A DNA stretch of 64,000 bases, from the NCBI GenBank assembly GCA_003996215.1, contig QJPP01000665.1, forward strand, positions 1-64,000. The letters run 5' to 3'. The DNA comes from Jaltomata sinuosa (lineage: Eukaryota > Streptophyta > Magnoliopsida > Solanales > Solanaceae). The position numbers were made by a program, and so were the translations under genes. The notes beneath the pieces are model-generated. The model did not search any database, had not been told where the DNA came from, and saw only the letters and a list, made by a program, of their open reading frames with translations. Shown here piece after piece: positions 1 to 11,472 of the stretch (positions are counted from its first letter, which is position 1; each line of letters begins with the position of its first letter).

Positions 1-2332
1 AGAGATTCGTGTGATGGTTTGGTGTATTACCGGTAGTTGGGCCGGAGTTAAGATTTTGCCTCAGTTGGGAGATATTGGTTATGCTAGTGTGCATAGATTG
101 GTTTGGTCTCCCGAGTGTCTAGAGTCGACCCTCTTTGTTGATTAGTTTAGGAGGTTGGTAAGTATGTGGGTTGTTCCCATATTCTCCTCCACTTCCTGGT
201 CCGTTGGGTGTTTTGTTGTATCTTTAGCTCCAGTTGGAATGAATCTTGATCGAAGTTCTTTCGATGAGCTCTGGATGTTGGCATCGTGATTGGGTCTTGA
301 CTTTAAGCACTTCCGACTAAGTGTTGATCGTAACCTCGTGGTTAGGTTGTATTTGTAAGCATTTCGAGTGAGTTGGGCATCCGGCCCATTCTTCTCCTGC
401 CTTATTGAATTTGACGTGTAGCTATGAGTGGTAAGGTAATGGCTTCAGGTTCTTATTCGAGAAAGGATTTGTAAGGTTTAGTATGTGCTAAGGAAGCATT
501 TTTGTTTAGTTAAAAAAGAAGAGAGATGACTCTTTGTTTGTGTTTAAGTGTCCTCGTAGTTGCCTGAGGTGGTGATGAAGGTTTGCTTTGGGATTGTGTG
601 TTGGTGATTCGATCCAGCCGTCTACACATTGCCGTGGGTTTTCCATCGATTGGTTTTTGTTTCAGTAGCATCTGCGGTGTTGGCAACTTGTATTTTCAGG
701 CCTAGTTGGCTTGGGTTCTTAAGGGTTCATTGGCAGCATAAAGGTTCGACCAAGGCTTTGGTTGGCAGTTTTGAAAGTCGGTGTTCAGAATCATAACTTG
801 GCAGGTTACATCGGATGGTTTGTGGCAGTTTCTATTTGGTTGCAGCATCCTAGTGCCGGGAGGCAGTGGGTGCGGGCAACTTAGCTTCTTTTACTTCAAT
901 TGTGGATGCGGCTATTGGCCTTGGACACCTAGTCCTTGGCTAACCTCTGCAAGAGGCGAGATATTCTAGATTTCAGCAGTGTTCTAGTTAGTACGAGGTT
1001 CTTCTACCATGGTTGGACAGACTCAGCGGCGTAAGTTTGAGCTTCAACAGTGGTGTATGCTTTATGTGGTCAGCTTGTGCGGGTTAAGACTGCGAGGCTA
1101 TTTTGAGCTCTGATGATACGTAGAGACTGATAATAGCCATTCGTTTGCCCAGGATTTGAAAGCTTGTTCAATCGATTCCTCCGGAGTTATTATTTATGTG
1201 GGGTTCTAGTGTTGGTTAGACTCGGTCAGTATGGACGAGAAGTTCATTATGATATATGCTTCGAAGTGGTTGGTTGTTTGCAGAACCAGTAGAGCGGTTG
1301 ATTCGAGCCAAAGGAATGAGTTGAAAGTATATGCAAAAATTTCTATGGCTAGATGGTAACTTTGAACCCCAGGTTCATTTTCCTTTGCCTTCGGGTTGTT
1401 TGAACTTGATATTTGTGGCATGGTGGACTTCTTCCTGAGGTGAGATTCGTAAGGCAATTTCACATTCAAATGGTGTTCGAGTGTTCGGAGTAGCAGTAGT
1501 GTTTTCTAAAGTTGGGAGCTCGGCTCATGGTTATAGACTTCGTGGTAGGCTTACCACACTTCCTACAGGATCGTGGTTTTGGTTTGGGTCTTTTGGGCAG
1601 GTTGCCCTAGTTCATTCACTTTCAGTTGATTCAGACTTGGCACGGTTCAGTTAGCAAGTTCGATGTTAGCAAAAGTGTTCGTTCGTTGGTTGGTGGTCAG
1701 TCAAGGCAGGTAACTTTAGTTTCAATGATATTCTACGGATTGTTATCTTGGATGGCAAAGGCTAGTAGCCTATATCTTGGCTTAAAACGCATTTGAATAA
1801 AATGGGTGACTTCGTTCGTGGTAAAGTATAAGCAGGAACTATGGATCTCCGGTGTGTTAGTTGATGCTTCGAGGGTGGTTTGAGTGTTCAGCTTGTATGT
1901 AGCTTCCTTTTTGTGGTGCTAAAGGATGCAGTTCAGAAAAAAAAAAGGGCTTTTGCGGAACAGCGGGTTCATGAGTTAGAGTTTTGGGTTGATGGATTTT
2001 CTGGTAAACTTGGTATGGTTTTAAGGATTCGAGTTTTGTGTGTTGATAACCTTGGTGCTCCAGTTTCGGTGTTGTGTAGGTGCTTTTTGGTTAAGATTCT
2101 CGAGGTTCAGTTTGGGTTGGCAGATCTTTGGAGGTTGAAATCTAGCTTGGCTAGTAAGAAATTAAGGCTTGGTTGCTTTCTTTGGTTCTGTTATATTGGG
2201 TGTCGTCCGGTCGCGGAGGTTACCCGGGTTGTCCAAGAGAGTAGAATGGGAGTTGTATCCGCTATTCTTAAATTTCTGGTATTTTCTTCCTTCCTGACTT
2301 TCGGGGACGAAAGTCTTTTTAGTAGTGGATGA
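1..2332 (+). mobile_element. Element A: decayed 3' internal region of a gypsy-type retrotransposon
   Basis: This stretch runs directly into a complete LTR at 2333 and is the 3' internal part of an element whose 5' half lies left of the window. No pol motif is legible and all frames are short. Its last 300 bases resemble the reverse complement of 16946-17240 in element M (shared blocks such as GGTGCTTTT, TTGGCTRGTAA and CTTTCTTTGGTT, then ACGAAAGT shortly before the LTR), so A and M belong to one family. The strand is notably rich in G and T. The 150-residue frame at 1880-2332 shows no family signature and probably is not a gene. Confidence 0.6.
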
Positions 2333-5300
2333 TGTAATGACCCTTCCGGTCATTTACACATTTTCGCCTTTCTTGTACCATTAGAGCTTACTTGTAGCGG
2401 CCCAAGTCATTTATGGCTTGTCGGGACCGATAGTTCGGTGCCCGGGACGTTTGTTTGGTCTTTATGGCCGTTCCTCATTTTAGAGCTTCAACTTTGGAAA
2501 TCGTTGACTTCCGTCAACATTCTTGATAATATCAAAGAATTAAACCAAGATTCTTGGTCAAAGGAATTCCTTACTCGAAAGTTCGAGTTAAAGAAATGCC
2601 TCGTGTAACACCTCGCCCGTTTGGAAGGTTTAAAGTAACCCGTGCCTTTGGGGTAAGACTAATAGAGTCTAATATAATAATAAGGATGTGTTATAAGGTA
2701 TTATAATCGCAAAATGGTCGTATGATGAGTTTTGAAGTCAAGCAAGTTGCGAAACAAAAGTCGAAAAAAGTTATTGTAAATTCCTTTAAGGAATTCTCTT
2801 TAAATTTGGGTTAAATGTCTTGGGGTGTTTCTCCCTATCTATAAAGATTTAGTGGGCCCCCAATATACCAAATCGAAGGTCTACGAGTCTAGTTTTCAAC
2901 GCACTAAACCGTTCATCTATACGACTTCAGAATAGAGAGATATTCATGTTTCCGTAAGACTGCACAAGCAGACACGTCAAAGCGGGACCCCGGTTTGCCT
3001 TTATAAATCAGCTTCTCCTTCATTTTAAACACATAAAAATAGACCAAAGCCATATAAAAACAGATACAAACCTTAGAAATAATCCATGGACCTTGATCCT
3101 TTCAATTCGGAAGTTTAACGGAAGTTGCTTTACGTCGCGAGCTCATCGTCGTGGTATAGTTTTCTCATCGTTTTGGCTCCGTTTGTTGCTACTGCAAGGA
3201 GGAAGTTCGTGGGACTGATATTTTTATGGTATTATCATTTGATTATCGTAAGGTAAGGGTTCTAAATCCTTGACTCATTCTTAATTTGAGCTTTAGAATC
3301 AATTCCGAGGAGAACTTATCGTTATCGGCATGTTTGTCGTGTTTTCTTGCCGTATATTGTTACAGCTCGTGGTGGGTCCTTATAACAGAATGTTTAGCTT
3401 GGTATTTCAAAGCTTTTTGTCGAGGTAACCTTCCTCCTATGACCCTCCTTCATTATTATATGTTCTAGTATTGTTTTATGGATTTCTGAGCCACGAAGTG
3501 GTATTTTGGATCTGTGGCTCTGGGCATCCCCTTTGTCATATTAAATTGGGTTGTTATTGTTGTATGTTGATGGTGTTAAGGTGTTGGAGGTACTAGGAGT
3601 TGGTGTGATTCTTATTGGAGTCACGAACGATGGTTATTGGATTGAATGACATGAAGTACGCCTTGAAATAGTGCCTCGGGAGCTCGTCGCTCCTTGGAGA
3701 TGTGGTTAACGTATTGTTGTTGGATTTAGCTGCCATTTGTTATTGTTATTGGCCTCATTTTTATACTTTGGAGTTGACTGGTCGTGAGTATGACATTAAC
3801 ACCTTATCAATTGGCTATGGCTCGTTCTTGCAGCCTTGTCGATTCTAGCAATTGTTCCATTACCTTGGTTGGTCAGGCTTCATAGAGACGCCTTTGGGGC
3901 TTCAGTTGAAAGTATTTGTTTTGTGTGATTCAGAGCTTCCTGGAGCTGTTCGAGTCTGGACGATGCTGTTCCCGCAGCTAGTCATCGGATGACAGGTAGG
4001 TTATGGTTTTCCCCTATCTAGACTCTGCGTATATAGGCTATAACTGCATTAATTAGCATCCTTGGATGGGTTGTTATAGGTTGGTACCCAGACCTTGTCC
4101 GCCTTTCGTCCGTCTATTTCATACGTTGTTTGTAGTATTCGCATAGTAATGTATATTACCTTTGTGGTCCTGTGTGGCCTTGTATTGACTCTGAAACATA
4201 GATGGTGGGCTATTTGGGAATGTCCGCGAGTCCCGGACATAGAGATTATCCTTTTAGGCTGGTTATGTCTGCTAGGTAGCTATTGGGCCTGTGCAGGGCT
4301 GATAGGAATTGTTTTGAGCCGTTGGGCTACTTTTATATTTGTGTGCGAGCATATCATCCATGAAAAAGGTTTTCCCCTGCATGTTTACTACAGTTTCGGC
4401 TGTGAGCCACTACTGACAGTTTTTCTAAATTTGCATGGCCCTGAGGGCCCGTTTTTGATACTGTTGTTGATAGAAAAGGGGATTTTTGAATGTTTTCGCA
4501 CTGATTTTATTACTGGTATTAGTCTCTGCGGGGCAGAGCACCAGACTTGATTTATTATAGTTTTAGTCCCGGTTACGCCCGGACACCCTTGGAGGGGTTT
4601 TTGAGGCATTCTCTACTACTTTAGTCCTGGACGGGGTCTGGGCATGCATACTTGAGACTGGGTCTCTATCTTGATCCCGGACTTGCTTCCGGATGACATA
4701 TCTTGATACTGAGTTTTAGTATGGGGTCGAGGACCTCCATGGACCTTGCCGCTCTGGGCCTGGGGCTTCGGGCTGCGTGCGCCGGAGGAAAGGGTATACG
4801 GTGGAGTAGAGGTATACAGGCTGAGTCCTTCCATGGAACCTGTCTGCTGGGCCTGATTGGCACTGGAGGAGGTACATACAGAGGTTCTATTTCACATCAT
4901 ATCATATCATGCATTGGATTCCACCCTTGTTTGTTGTGTGTTCAGTGTACGCTCCGGTAGTATGGGATGCCGGAGGGTTTGTTTTCACTTGATTGTGTTC
5001 CTCGGTTGTATGGGCGGCCATTGGGACTGTAGGTAGACTATATTTACTCCTGTTTTTACTTAGAGCTTGTCTTGGCACCCGTTTCTTGAAAGATTAGTGA
5101 TGGCTAGCCTGTTGAGGCTTTGGTTGTGGGATTTTTGATTATTGAGAGGGCTTTGGAGTCCTATCTTATTGAGGCTCTTTTGTGTGGCCTTCTGAGCAGA
5201 GTGTGAGACTCTGGTTCTATTCTTGTGGGAAGCTGAGTGGTATCTCTCGGTTATTGTGGCTTAGTTATTTCATCCTAGGGTTGTACTTGTGAGGTGATTC

Positions 5301-6115
5301 CCTGGTTATGCTATCATATGATTGGATTGGTGTTATGATTTTCTTATACTGGTTGATTCCATTTTGAGTATGTTAGACTTTTCTCCGTCTTTTCCTTCCA
5401 CTTGAGGTTACCGGTATACCGCCATTTTCTCAACTCTCTCTCTACTTACATATATTGTTGTACAAGGACTCCAGGTGCGTTCTTCTTTCCTTCACCAGTG
5501 ATTCTGTGTGATTGTATCTCTGTGCTAGCATGTGTTACTTGAAGCTCTTGGTTATGGATGATCTGTGCTAACTCCTTGTGCCTTGTTTATTGCCTCAGTG
5601 ACTGCTTTCTTGCTATCTGTTACTTACTGCTTTTATATCTTATATGCGCTCAGTCGGCCTATGATACCTACTGAGTACCCGTGGTTTTGGTGCTCATACT
5701 ACACTTCTGCACTTTTTTGTGAAGATATTAGCTGAGCTTTCGCCGTTGATCACGTTGGAGACTCGTGCAGCTTTTGGATCTTTGAGACTAGGGTGAGCGC
5801 CTGACGGTCGGGGCTTGTCTACATCTCATATGTTGTACTGTTGCTCCTTGTACTTTCGGAGGTAATTTATGTTGTATTTTGTTACTTCTAGCACTTGTAT
5901 CCTATTAGAAGCTTCTGTACTATTGATACCAAGTTTTGGGGTTGGTGTAGTTTCTTTTATGTATTTATATTTGAGTTTTGCTTTCGCTTATTTCTGCTTG
6001 CTGGTGCGTTTTGGTTAGGTAGTAGCCCATTACTAACCGTTCTGGGCTACGGAAATTGGTTCGCCTACTGGAGGATTGTAGGTGTCATCGTGACTTGAGA
6101 AATCGGGTCGTGACA
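2333..6115 (+). repeat. 3' LTR of element A
   Basis: The LTR begins TGTAATGACCCTTCCGGTC and ends GGGTCGTGACA, the terminal sequences also seen in the LTRs at 32857-36369 and 41426-44951 and, inverted, at 13242-16945. Internal landmarks shared with those copies include the block CGGCCTATGATACCTACT near 5655 and the TTACTAACCGTTCTGGGCTA block near 6030. At about 3.8 kb it is the longest of the family here. Its first 1.05 kb differ from element P and match the inverted copy at 6116-7178, which marks a separate subfamily. The ORFs inside it (for example 4095-4550) are chance frames in LTR DNA. Confidence 0.85.
3002..3007 (+). promoter_or_regulatory. Candidate TATA box in LTR of element A
   Basis: TTTATAAATCAG lies about 670 bases into the LTR. 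The inverted copy (6116-7178) has TTTATAAAAG at the equivalent place, and the P LTRs have TTTAAATAG in a comparable setting. The position fits an LTR U3 promoter; activity is inferred. Confidence 0.4.
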
Positions 6116-7178
6116 TATAAGGGCCCACCACGGGTTGTAACAATATACGGCAAGAAAACACGACAAACATGCCGATAATAATAAGTTCACCTCGGAATTG
6201 ATTCTAAAGCTCAAATTAAGAATGAGTCGAGGATTTAGAACTCTTACCTTTCGATAATCAAATGATAACACTATATAAATATCAGTTCCACGAACTGCCT
6301 CTTTTCAGTAGCAACAAACGGAGCCAAAACGACGAGAAAACTATACCACGACGATGAGCCCGCGATGTAGAGCAACTTCCGTTAAACTTCCGAATTGAAA
6401 GCATCAAAGTCCATGGAGTATTTAGGGGATTTACCTCTGATTTTCAGTATATTTTGGGTGAAAAGAATGAGTTAAAACGAAGGAGAAATCATCTTTTATA
6501 AAGCTAAACCGATTTGGGAGGGGGCCCCACCTTGACGTGCCTGCTTGTGCAGTCTTACAAAAATGTGAATATCTCTCTATTCTGAAGTCGTACGGATGAA
6601 CGATTTAGTGAGTTGAAAACTAGACTCGTAGACCTTCAATTTGGTATATTGGGGGCCCACTAATTCTGTATAAATTTGGAGAAACACCCCAAGACATTTA
6701 ACTCAAATTTAAAGAGAATTCCTTAAAGGAATTTACAATAACTTTTTCCGACTTTTATTTCGCAACTTGCTTGTCTTCAAAACCTATCATACGATCATTT
6801 TGCGATTCTAATACCTCTAACACATCCTTCTTAATGTATTAGACACTATTAATCTTACCTCAAAAGTATGGGTTAATTTAAACCTTCCAAATGGGCGAGG
6901 TTTTACCCGAGACATTTCTTTAACTCAAACTTTTGTGTAAGGGAATCCTTTGACCTAGAACCTTGGTTTAATTCTTTTATATTACCAAGAATGTTGACTG
7001 AAGTCAACGATTTTCAAAGTTGAAGCTCTAAAACGAGAAACGATCATAAAGACCAAACAAACGGCCCGAACACTGAATTATCGATCCCGACAAGCCATAA
7101 ATGACTTGGACCGCTACAAGTAAGTTCTAACGGTACAAGAAAGGCGAAAATGCAGAAATAATCGAAAGGGTCATTACA
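6116..7178 (-). repeat. Inverted 5'-terminal LTR fragment, same subfamily as 2333-3380
   Basis: Read on the minus strand from 7178 it begins TGTAATGACCC and follows 2333-3380 base for base with scattered changes, including the shared CCTCGCCC, GGAATTCTCTTTAAATTTG and GCACAAGCAG segments. It stops exactly where the plus-strand LTR ends (TGACA at 6115). The simplest reading is that element A inserted into this older, oppositely oriented LTR, whose remainder should lie left of A's 5' LTR outside the window. The sequence after 7178 (TTTTACACAG) does not match the family's internal end, so 7178 is probably an outer border. Confidence 0.8.
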
Positions 7179-8618
7179 TTTTACACAGTTCATTAATACA
7201 TAAAGGTGGAGAAGATATTTTTTACACAAATAAATAAATAGCACGTGATTTTAGGCAAGTCATTATTTTGAGCACATAATTTTGAGCACACAATTTTGAT
7301 AGCCATGAATTTGTTTTGCCATCTATATAATATAGGATTTTAAAGTTTTCTATAAAGTGTCTCATATACTCAACACACTTTTTGGTGATTGATAATTTCT
7401 AAAATTGACAAAAAATTCAAAGAAAAATATCAATTTCCTCCTTCTCACTTTCCTTTTCCGGCGAGCCACCACCCCCACCGGATTCCGGTGAACTCCGGTG
7501 AAACGAGCTTCAAGCTCCACCACTGTTCTCTATCTCCTTCACCTCTCTCCTGTCTCCCTCGTCTCTGGTAAAACCGACCACGGTCAACCTTCCCTCTCCA
7601 CCCTCTCTCCTCCGTCCAGTGAACCAGAAACCAACACCCAGACCACCAATACACCACCATCGTTCCACCACCACAAACAAAACCAACCACCATCGCCTCC
7701 CTCTAGCTCAAGCTAGCGGGAAAACCACTGAAATCAGCCACCAAATGCAACCCACTAACTACCAGTGAGCTCTAAGCTCCGAGTTCCAGCCAAAACACTC
7801 CACCTCCTTTGTTCTCCCCGTCACTGTCACAACACCATAGCTCATCCCCCATTTCCGATGAACAACTCTGCGCCGGAGTTCCAATCGAAGAACCCACATC
7901 AAACCCAAAAACCCACTGCCTCCATTGTTTTTCCCCTTCATCTTGTTTGAGTTCCGTCATTGACGGAGAGCTCGGAGCTCTAACCAATAACACCAGTAGA
8001 AAACAACACCAAATACCCCATGAAAATTGAGTTAACACCACTACAACCCCTCTTCTCTCCCTCGTCTCTGCTCCATCAGCGATCTCAATCTCCGGCGAGG
8101 TTCACAACGCCGACGAGCTCCGAAACTTCAAATCTGGCCAGAATGAACCAAATCCTCAGCGAACAACAATCAACCCATGAGCTCCGAGCTCTGATTAGGA
8201 CTCCGCCGCGTTCAGATCTGGACGAAAAACAAAGAACTCCGGCAGTCACAAGGCCATATCCGGTGGACCTTTTCCCATTTCTGCAAATGTAAGTAAGTAT
8301 TTGTTTTGGTTGAGATAGGTATAGTATTTATTTTAATTTTGTTTATTTGGTATTGATTTATTCTACTTGTTGCTATGTACTTTTTACCTTTATATTGCAC
8401 CATATTTTACGTTTCCCCATAACCCATATTTTTTTTTGGTTAAAACAACCCATGTTACACTTTAGTGTAATTTCGCTTTTCTTACAATTATTGGTTATCA
8501 TAACTTGTCAAAAATGTCTATACAGTTATTATGTTTGGGAGTGTGTTACTGATTCATCAGTACCATGCAAAATTTTGGATTCTTTTAAATGTGTTTTGTT
8601 TAAAATATTAATTTATTT
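7179..8618. other. AT-rich stretch with leader-like sequence, possible part of an Ogre/Tat-type LTR
   Basis: A TATA-like TCTATATAATATAGG lies at 7322-7336. From 7440 to 8280 the plus strand is C-rich and repeatedly carries CCGGTG, CTCCGGCG and GAGCTCCGAGCT-like words, with short overlapping ORFs on both strands that look like untranslated leader rather than protein. AAATGTAAGTAAG near 8285 resembles a splice donor. From 8300 the sequence is plain AT-rich. I cannot name a gene. Together with the block at 9180-9515 it may be one degraded LTR. Confidence 0.3.
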
Positions 8619-9010
8619 GGCGAATGAAAGAATTTCTCCGTCAGATTTTTGAGGTCTTCCCATAATAAAAGATAGATGTTATTTTGAGTTTGATTAGTTT
8701 ATGTCGAATATCAATTTAATTGGCCAATGAAAGAATCTTTCTGTCGGATATTTATCTGGCGAATGAAAGAATTTCTCCGTCAGATTTTTGAGGCCTTCCC
8801 ATAATAAAAGATAGATGTTATTTTGAGTTTGATTATTTTATGTCGAATATCAATTTAATTGGCCAATGAAAGAATCTTTCTGTCGGATTTTTGAGGCCTC
8901 ACCATAATAAAAGACGGATGTTATTTTGTGTTCGATTATTTTATATCGAATGTCAATTTAATTGGCCGATGAAGAAATTTTCGTCGATTTTCAAGGCCTC
9001 CAATATATAT
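8619..9010 (+). repeat. Tandem repeat, about 139-bp composite unit
   Basis: The phrase GGC(G/C)AATGAAAGAAT followed by TCTGTCGGAT or TCCGTCAGAT and TTTTGAGG recurs at 8619, 8722, 8758, 8861 and, decayed, at 8964. Spacing alternates between about 103 and 36 bases, giving a roughly 139-bp composite unit. Copies also share CCATAATAAAAGA and GTCGAATATCAATTTAATTGG. No protein reading is evident. Confidence 0.8.
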
Positions 9011-9515
9011 AAGATGGATTTATTTTTAGTTATTATTTAATTCTTTTTGAGTAATTTTTGTTCATTACTAACACTTTTACTAAGTCTGTTTACAGGTACT
9101 TAGAAATACTTTTCAAAAAAAATATTTGAATTAAAATTCGAAGATGTTGTATAATTCTTTATTGTATTTTATTTTAGCTAACGATAGGCAAATATTAGGA
9201 CGTTTCGTAAAAGTTTGCCCTTGAATTCTTTGAGTTTTGGAGAGTCTTTTTCTCTAACTCGAAAGAATCAAGACATTTATTTTATCTCCTCAATTGAAAA
9301 AATAAATGGGAACCACCGTTGTGGATTCTGAAGGATGCCTAACCCCTTCCCTTCGGAATAACTTGAACCCTTATCTAGAATCTAACTGGTTTCGTAGACT
9401 AAAATTTGTTCAATTGTTATAAGGTTTCCTATTTTTTCCTAAAATTAGGTGGCGACTATCTTTTTCTCTCTAAATTATTTTTTAAAACTAATTTTTTATT
9501 GTTTAATTATTTTTG
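9011..9515 (+). repeat. Probable 3' end of an Ogre/Tat-type LTR
   Basis: The order GGATGCCTAACCCCTTCCC, ATAACTTGAACCCTTAT, TTCGTAGACT, AAATTAGGTGGCGACTATC matches the layout at the end of element O's 5' LTR (48255-48435: GGATATTAATTTGAATCCTTACC then AACTAAGTGGCGACTCTT). It is therefore likely the tail of a second, unrelated Ogre/Tat LTR. No primer-binding site follows; another repeat takes over near 9516. Confidence 0.4.
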
Positions 9516-9550
9516 TGAGAGTCCCGAAGTTGTGTCTTATCAGATATAAC

Positions 9551-9695
9551 ACCAGGCATGGTACTCGAGCCAACCGTTAGTATTATCTCACCAGGCGTGG
9601 TACCCGAGCCAACCGTTAGTATATTTTGTACTTGGTGTGGTACCCAAGTCAGCCGTTAGTATTATCATGTACCAGGCATGGTACTCGAGCCAACT
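9551..9695 (-). repeat. Short tandem repeat, 39-41 bp unit, 3.7 copies
   Basis: The phrase ACCAGGCRTGGTACYCGAGC followed by CAACCGTTAGTAT starts at 9551, 9590, 9630 (ACTTGGTGTGG variant) and 9671, with spacings of 39, 40 and 41 bases. The last copy ends early (CAACTGAAAG). It contains the KpnI-like GGTACC in two copies. Confidence 0.85.
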
Positions 9696-10436
9696 GAAAG
9701 TCAAACAATCCACAGTCACAAAAATGAACAATCTACTTGTAAACCAACAAGCACAATATAACGTTCAATTTACCAGACTATTAAGCAGGACTATTAGACA
9801 TTTCTAATCATTCCCTAAGCAATGCATCTCATACAAATACTTAGATAAGAGTACTTAAACGCACAAAGCATACAGGAAGTAAACCATCACCTACCTTGAA
9901 TGATCCAGAGCTCTACTCGATCGAAGTTTTCCTGTTTTCCAAAGTTCTTATCGGTTCTTGGTCTAAAACAATGCACAATAACCAAGAATCAATCCTTATG
10001 GCCTAAATTTCACCCGGATTACGCAAAATCCCAAACCCCAGACTACCCATGATCATTCCACCCCTTTTTTTTGAGCTTTCCCACCATTAATTCACCTAGT
10101 TCTACCGTTCTTATGGAAATAATTAGGGAATTAAGGTCACATGATCATAAAGTAGTGGATTTAACAACACCCAAGAACTTCTACACTTAGAATCCCCCTC
10201 TTTCCTCGAATTCTACCCTCTTAAGCCATTCCAAACCCTTCCTCAAGTCCACTCCTAGCAATTCTAACGCATGGGAAAAGTAGTACGGAGTTTGGAGAGT
10301 AGAAACCTTACCATTGGGATGAAAAATGATGAAGAATGGAGGAAATTCGCCTGAAATCGCCCTAGCCCTTCTCCCAAATGAACTTGTGAAAACTGATATT
10401 TTTGGGGAATATTTTTGCATTAAATCCCGTCACGCT

Positions 10437-10560
10437 CCACTATAGCGGTACCGTCATAGCGCAGTCAACCGCTATGGCGGAGGTTGACCGACTTGACTTC
10501 TGCTATAGCGGTAATTTTTTCGCTATAGCGGAGGTCGTTGTGGCGAAGCGGTAGCGCTCA
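10437..10560. repeat. Cluster of CGCTATAGCG palindromes
   Basis: Within about 125 bases there are several copies or near copies of the self-complementary decamer CGCTATAGCG (CCACTATAGCGG, ACCGCTATGGCGG, CTGCTATAGCGG, TTCGCTATAGCGG), plus related GTCATAGCGC and GTGGCGAAGCGG words. Local GC content is far above the flanks. Confidence 0.7.
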
Positions 10561-10600
10561 TCATGGACAGAATGTCGAGAATTCTCTAAAATTGGTCCAT

Positions 10601-11472
10601 TTTATAATACACTTATTTTTTCGATGTTTCGGAATAACTCCTTCACATCAACCTCGATTTCGGGAGTTCTACTTAATCCTTATTTCTTTCTTGGAGACAC
10701 ATGATTATTGACTTGCAATTAAGCCAACTGATTTTTTCCTTTTGAGAAGGACTCTTGGTACTTGACGTTATTTTTTTCCTTCTTTAACTTCAATCTTATT
10801 TATTCTTGGTACTTGATATAATCTCTTTCCTTCTTTGACTTTTCTCTTCTTTTAATGCTTTCCATCGAGGTGCTCCTTTATTCACGTTTGATACTTGTCT
10901 AATTTTGAAGATTCAGCTAACTTTTCATAGAGCTCTAATTAGTTGAGTCTTCCTCTTTTTTTCCTGCACATATAGATTATCACTCATTGAAATAACAATA
11001 TAATCTCCTCCTTTTAATGATGACAATTTAAACAATGTAAGTTTACTCAACTTCCCTTTATAGATGGTGTGTCTGCTCCCCCTACATAGTTGACTTATTG
11101 CTTTATGGGTTGTTAGTTGAACAAAAGGGACATATGACAAGCGCTCCCACTGCTTATATTATTGTCCCCTTTGACATCAATCAAAAGGAAAATGTAAAGC
11201 AAGAATAGTAAACATATTTACAATAGACAGAAAAATATCATGGCATGTACAGCAACCAAAGCAAACAAAGGCATATCAATCTTTGAGCTTATGCTTAGTC
11301 ATAGGCCAGCAAACAAACAAAAACAATTGTTCAAAAGTTAGACACACATAGCCTAGGGATCTTTCTCCTTGGGATGAAAATGATGCAGAAAATATGTCAA
11401 GATATTCATAGTAGCATTTTTCAAATTTGTGAACTAGGTTGCAAGAGTTGTGGAGATAGCTTCAGTGCTCGT
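10601..11472. other. AT-rich stretch; minus-strand polypurine tract candidate
   Basis: No coding frame is convincing. On the minus strand TTGTCATCATTAAAAGGAGGAGATT occupies about 11000-11024, a form typical of the polypurine tract and 3' border of plant retroelements, and it lies downstream (minus sense) of the broken gene at 11473-12240. I see no matching LTR pair. Confidence 0.35.

Larger units (their letters stand above)
9516..10600 (-). repeat. Possible minus-strand LTR fragment of a third gypsy family
   Basis: Read on the minus strand this piece has a GC-rich palindrome cluster (10437-10560), a leader-like stretch (10190-10420, frame of 77 codons without recognisable domain), a CAAGGTAGGTGATGG donor-like site near 9895 and the short repeats at 9551-9695. 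That order is reminiscent of a long gypsy LTR, but no TG or CA terminus can be fixed and no internal domain is attached. The call rests on layout only. Confidence 0.3.

Noticed and set aside
1880..2332. 150-codon ORF at the end of element A
   Set aside because: The matching region of M has no such frame and no family motif is visible.
4095..4550. 151-codon hydrophobic ORF
   Set aside because: It lies inside the LTR of element A and is not kept in the P or M LTRs.
7498..8292. Several short ORFs with Ser/Pro-rich translation, possibly a host gene exon
   Set aside because: Frames overlap on both strands, none has a recognisable domain, and the setting is leader-like LTR DNA.
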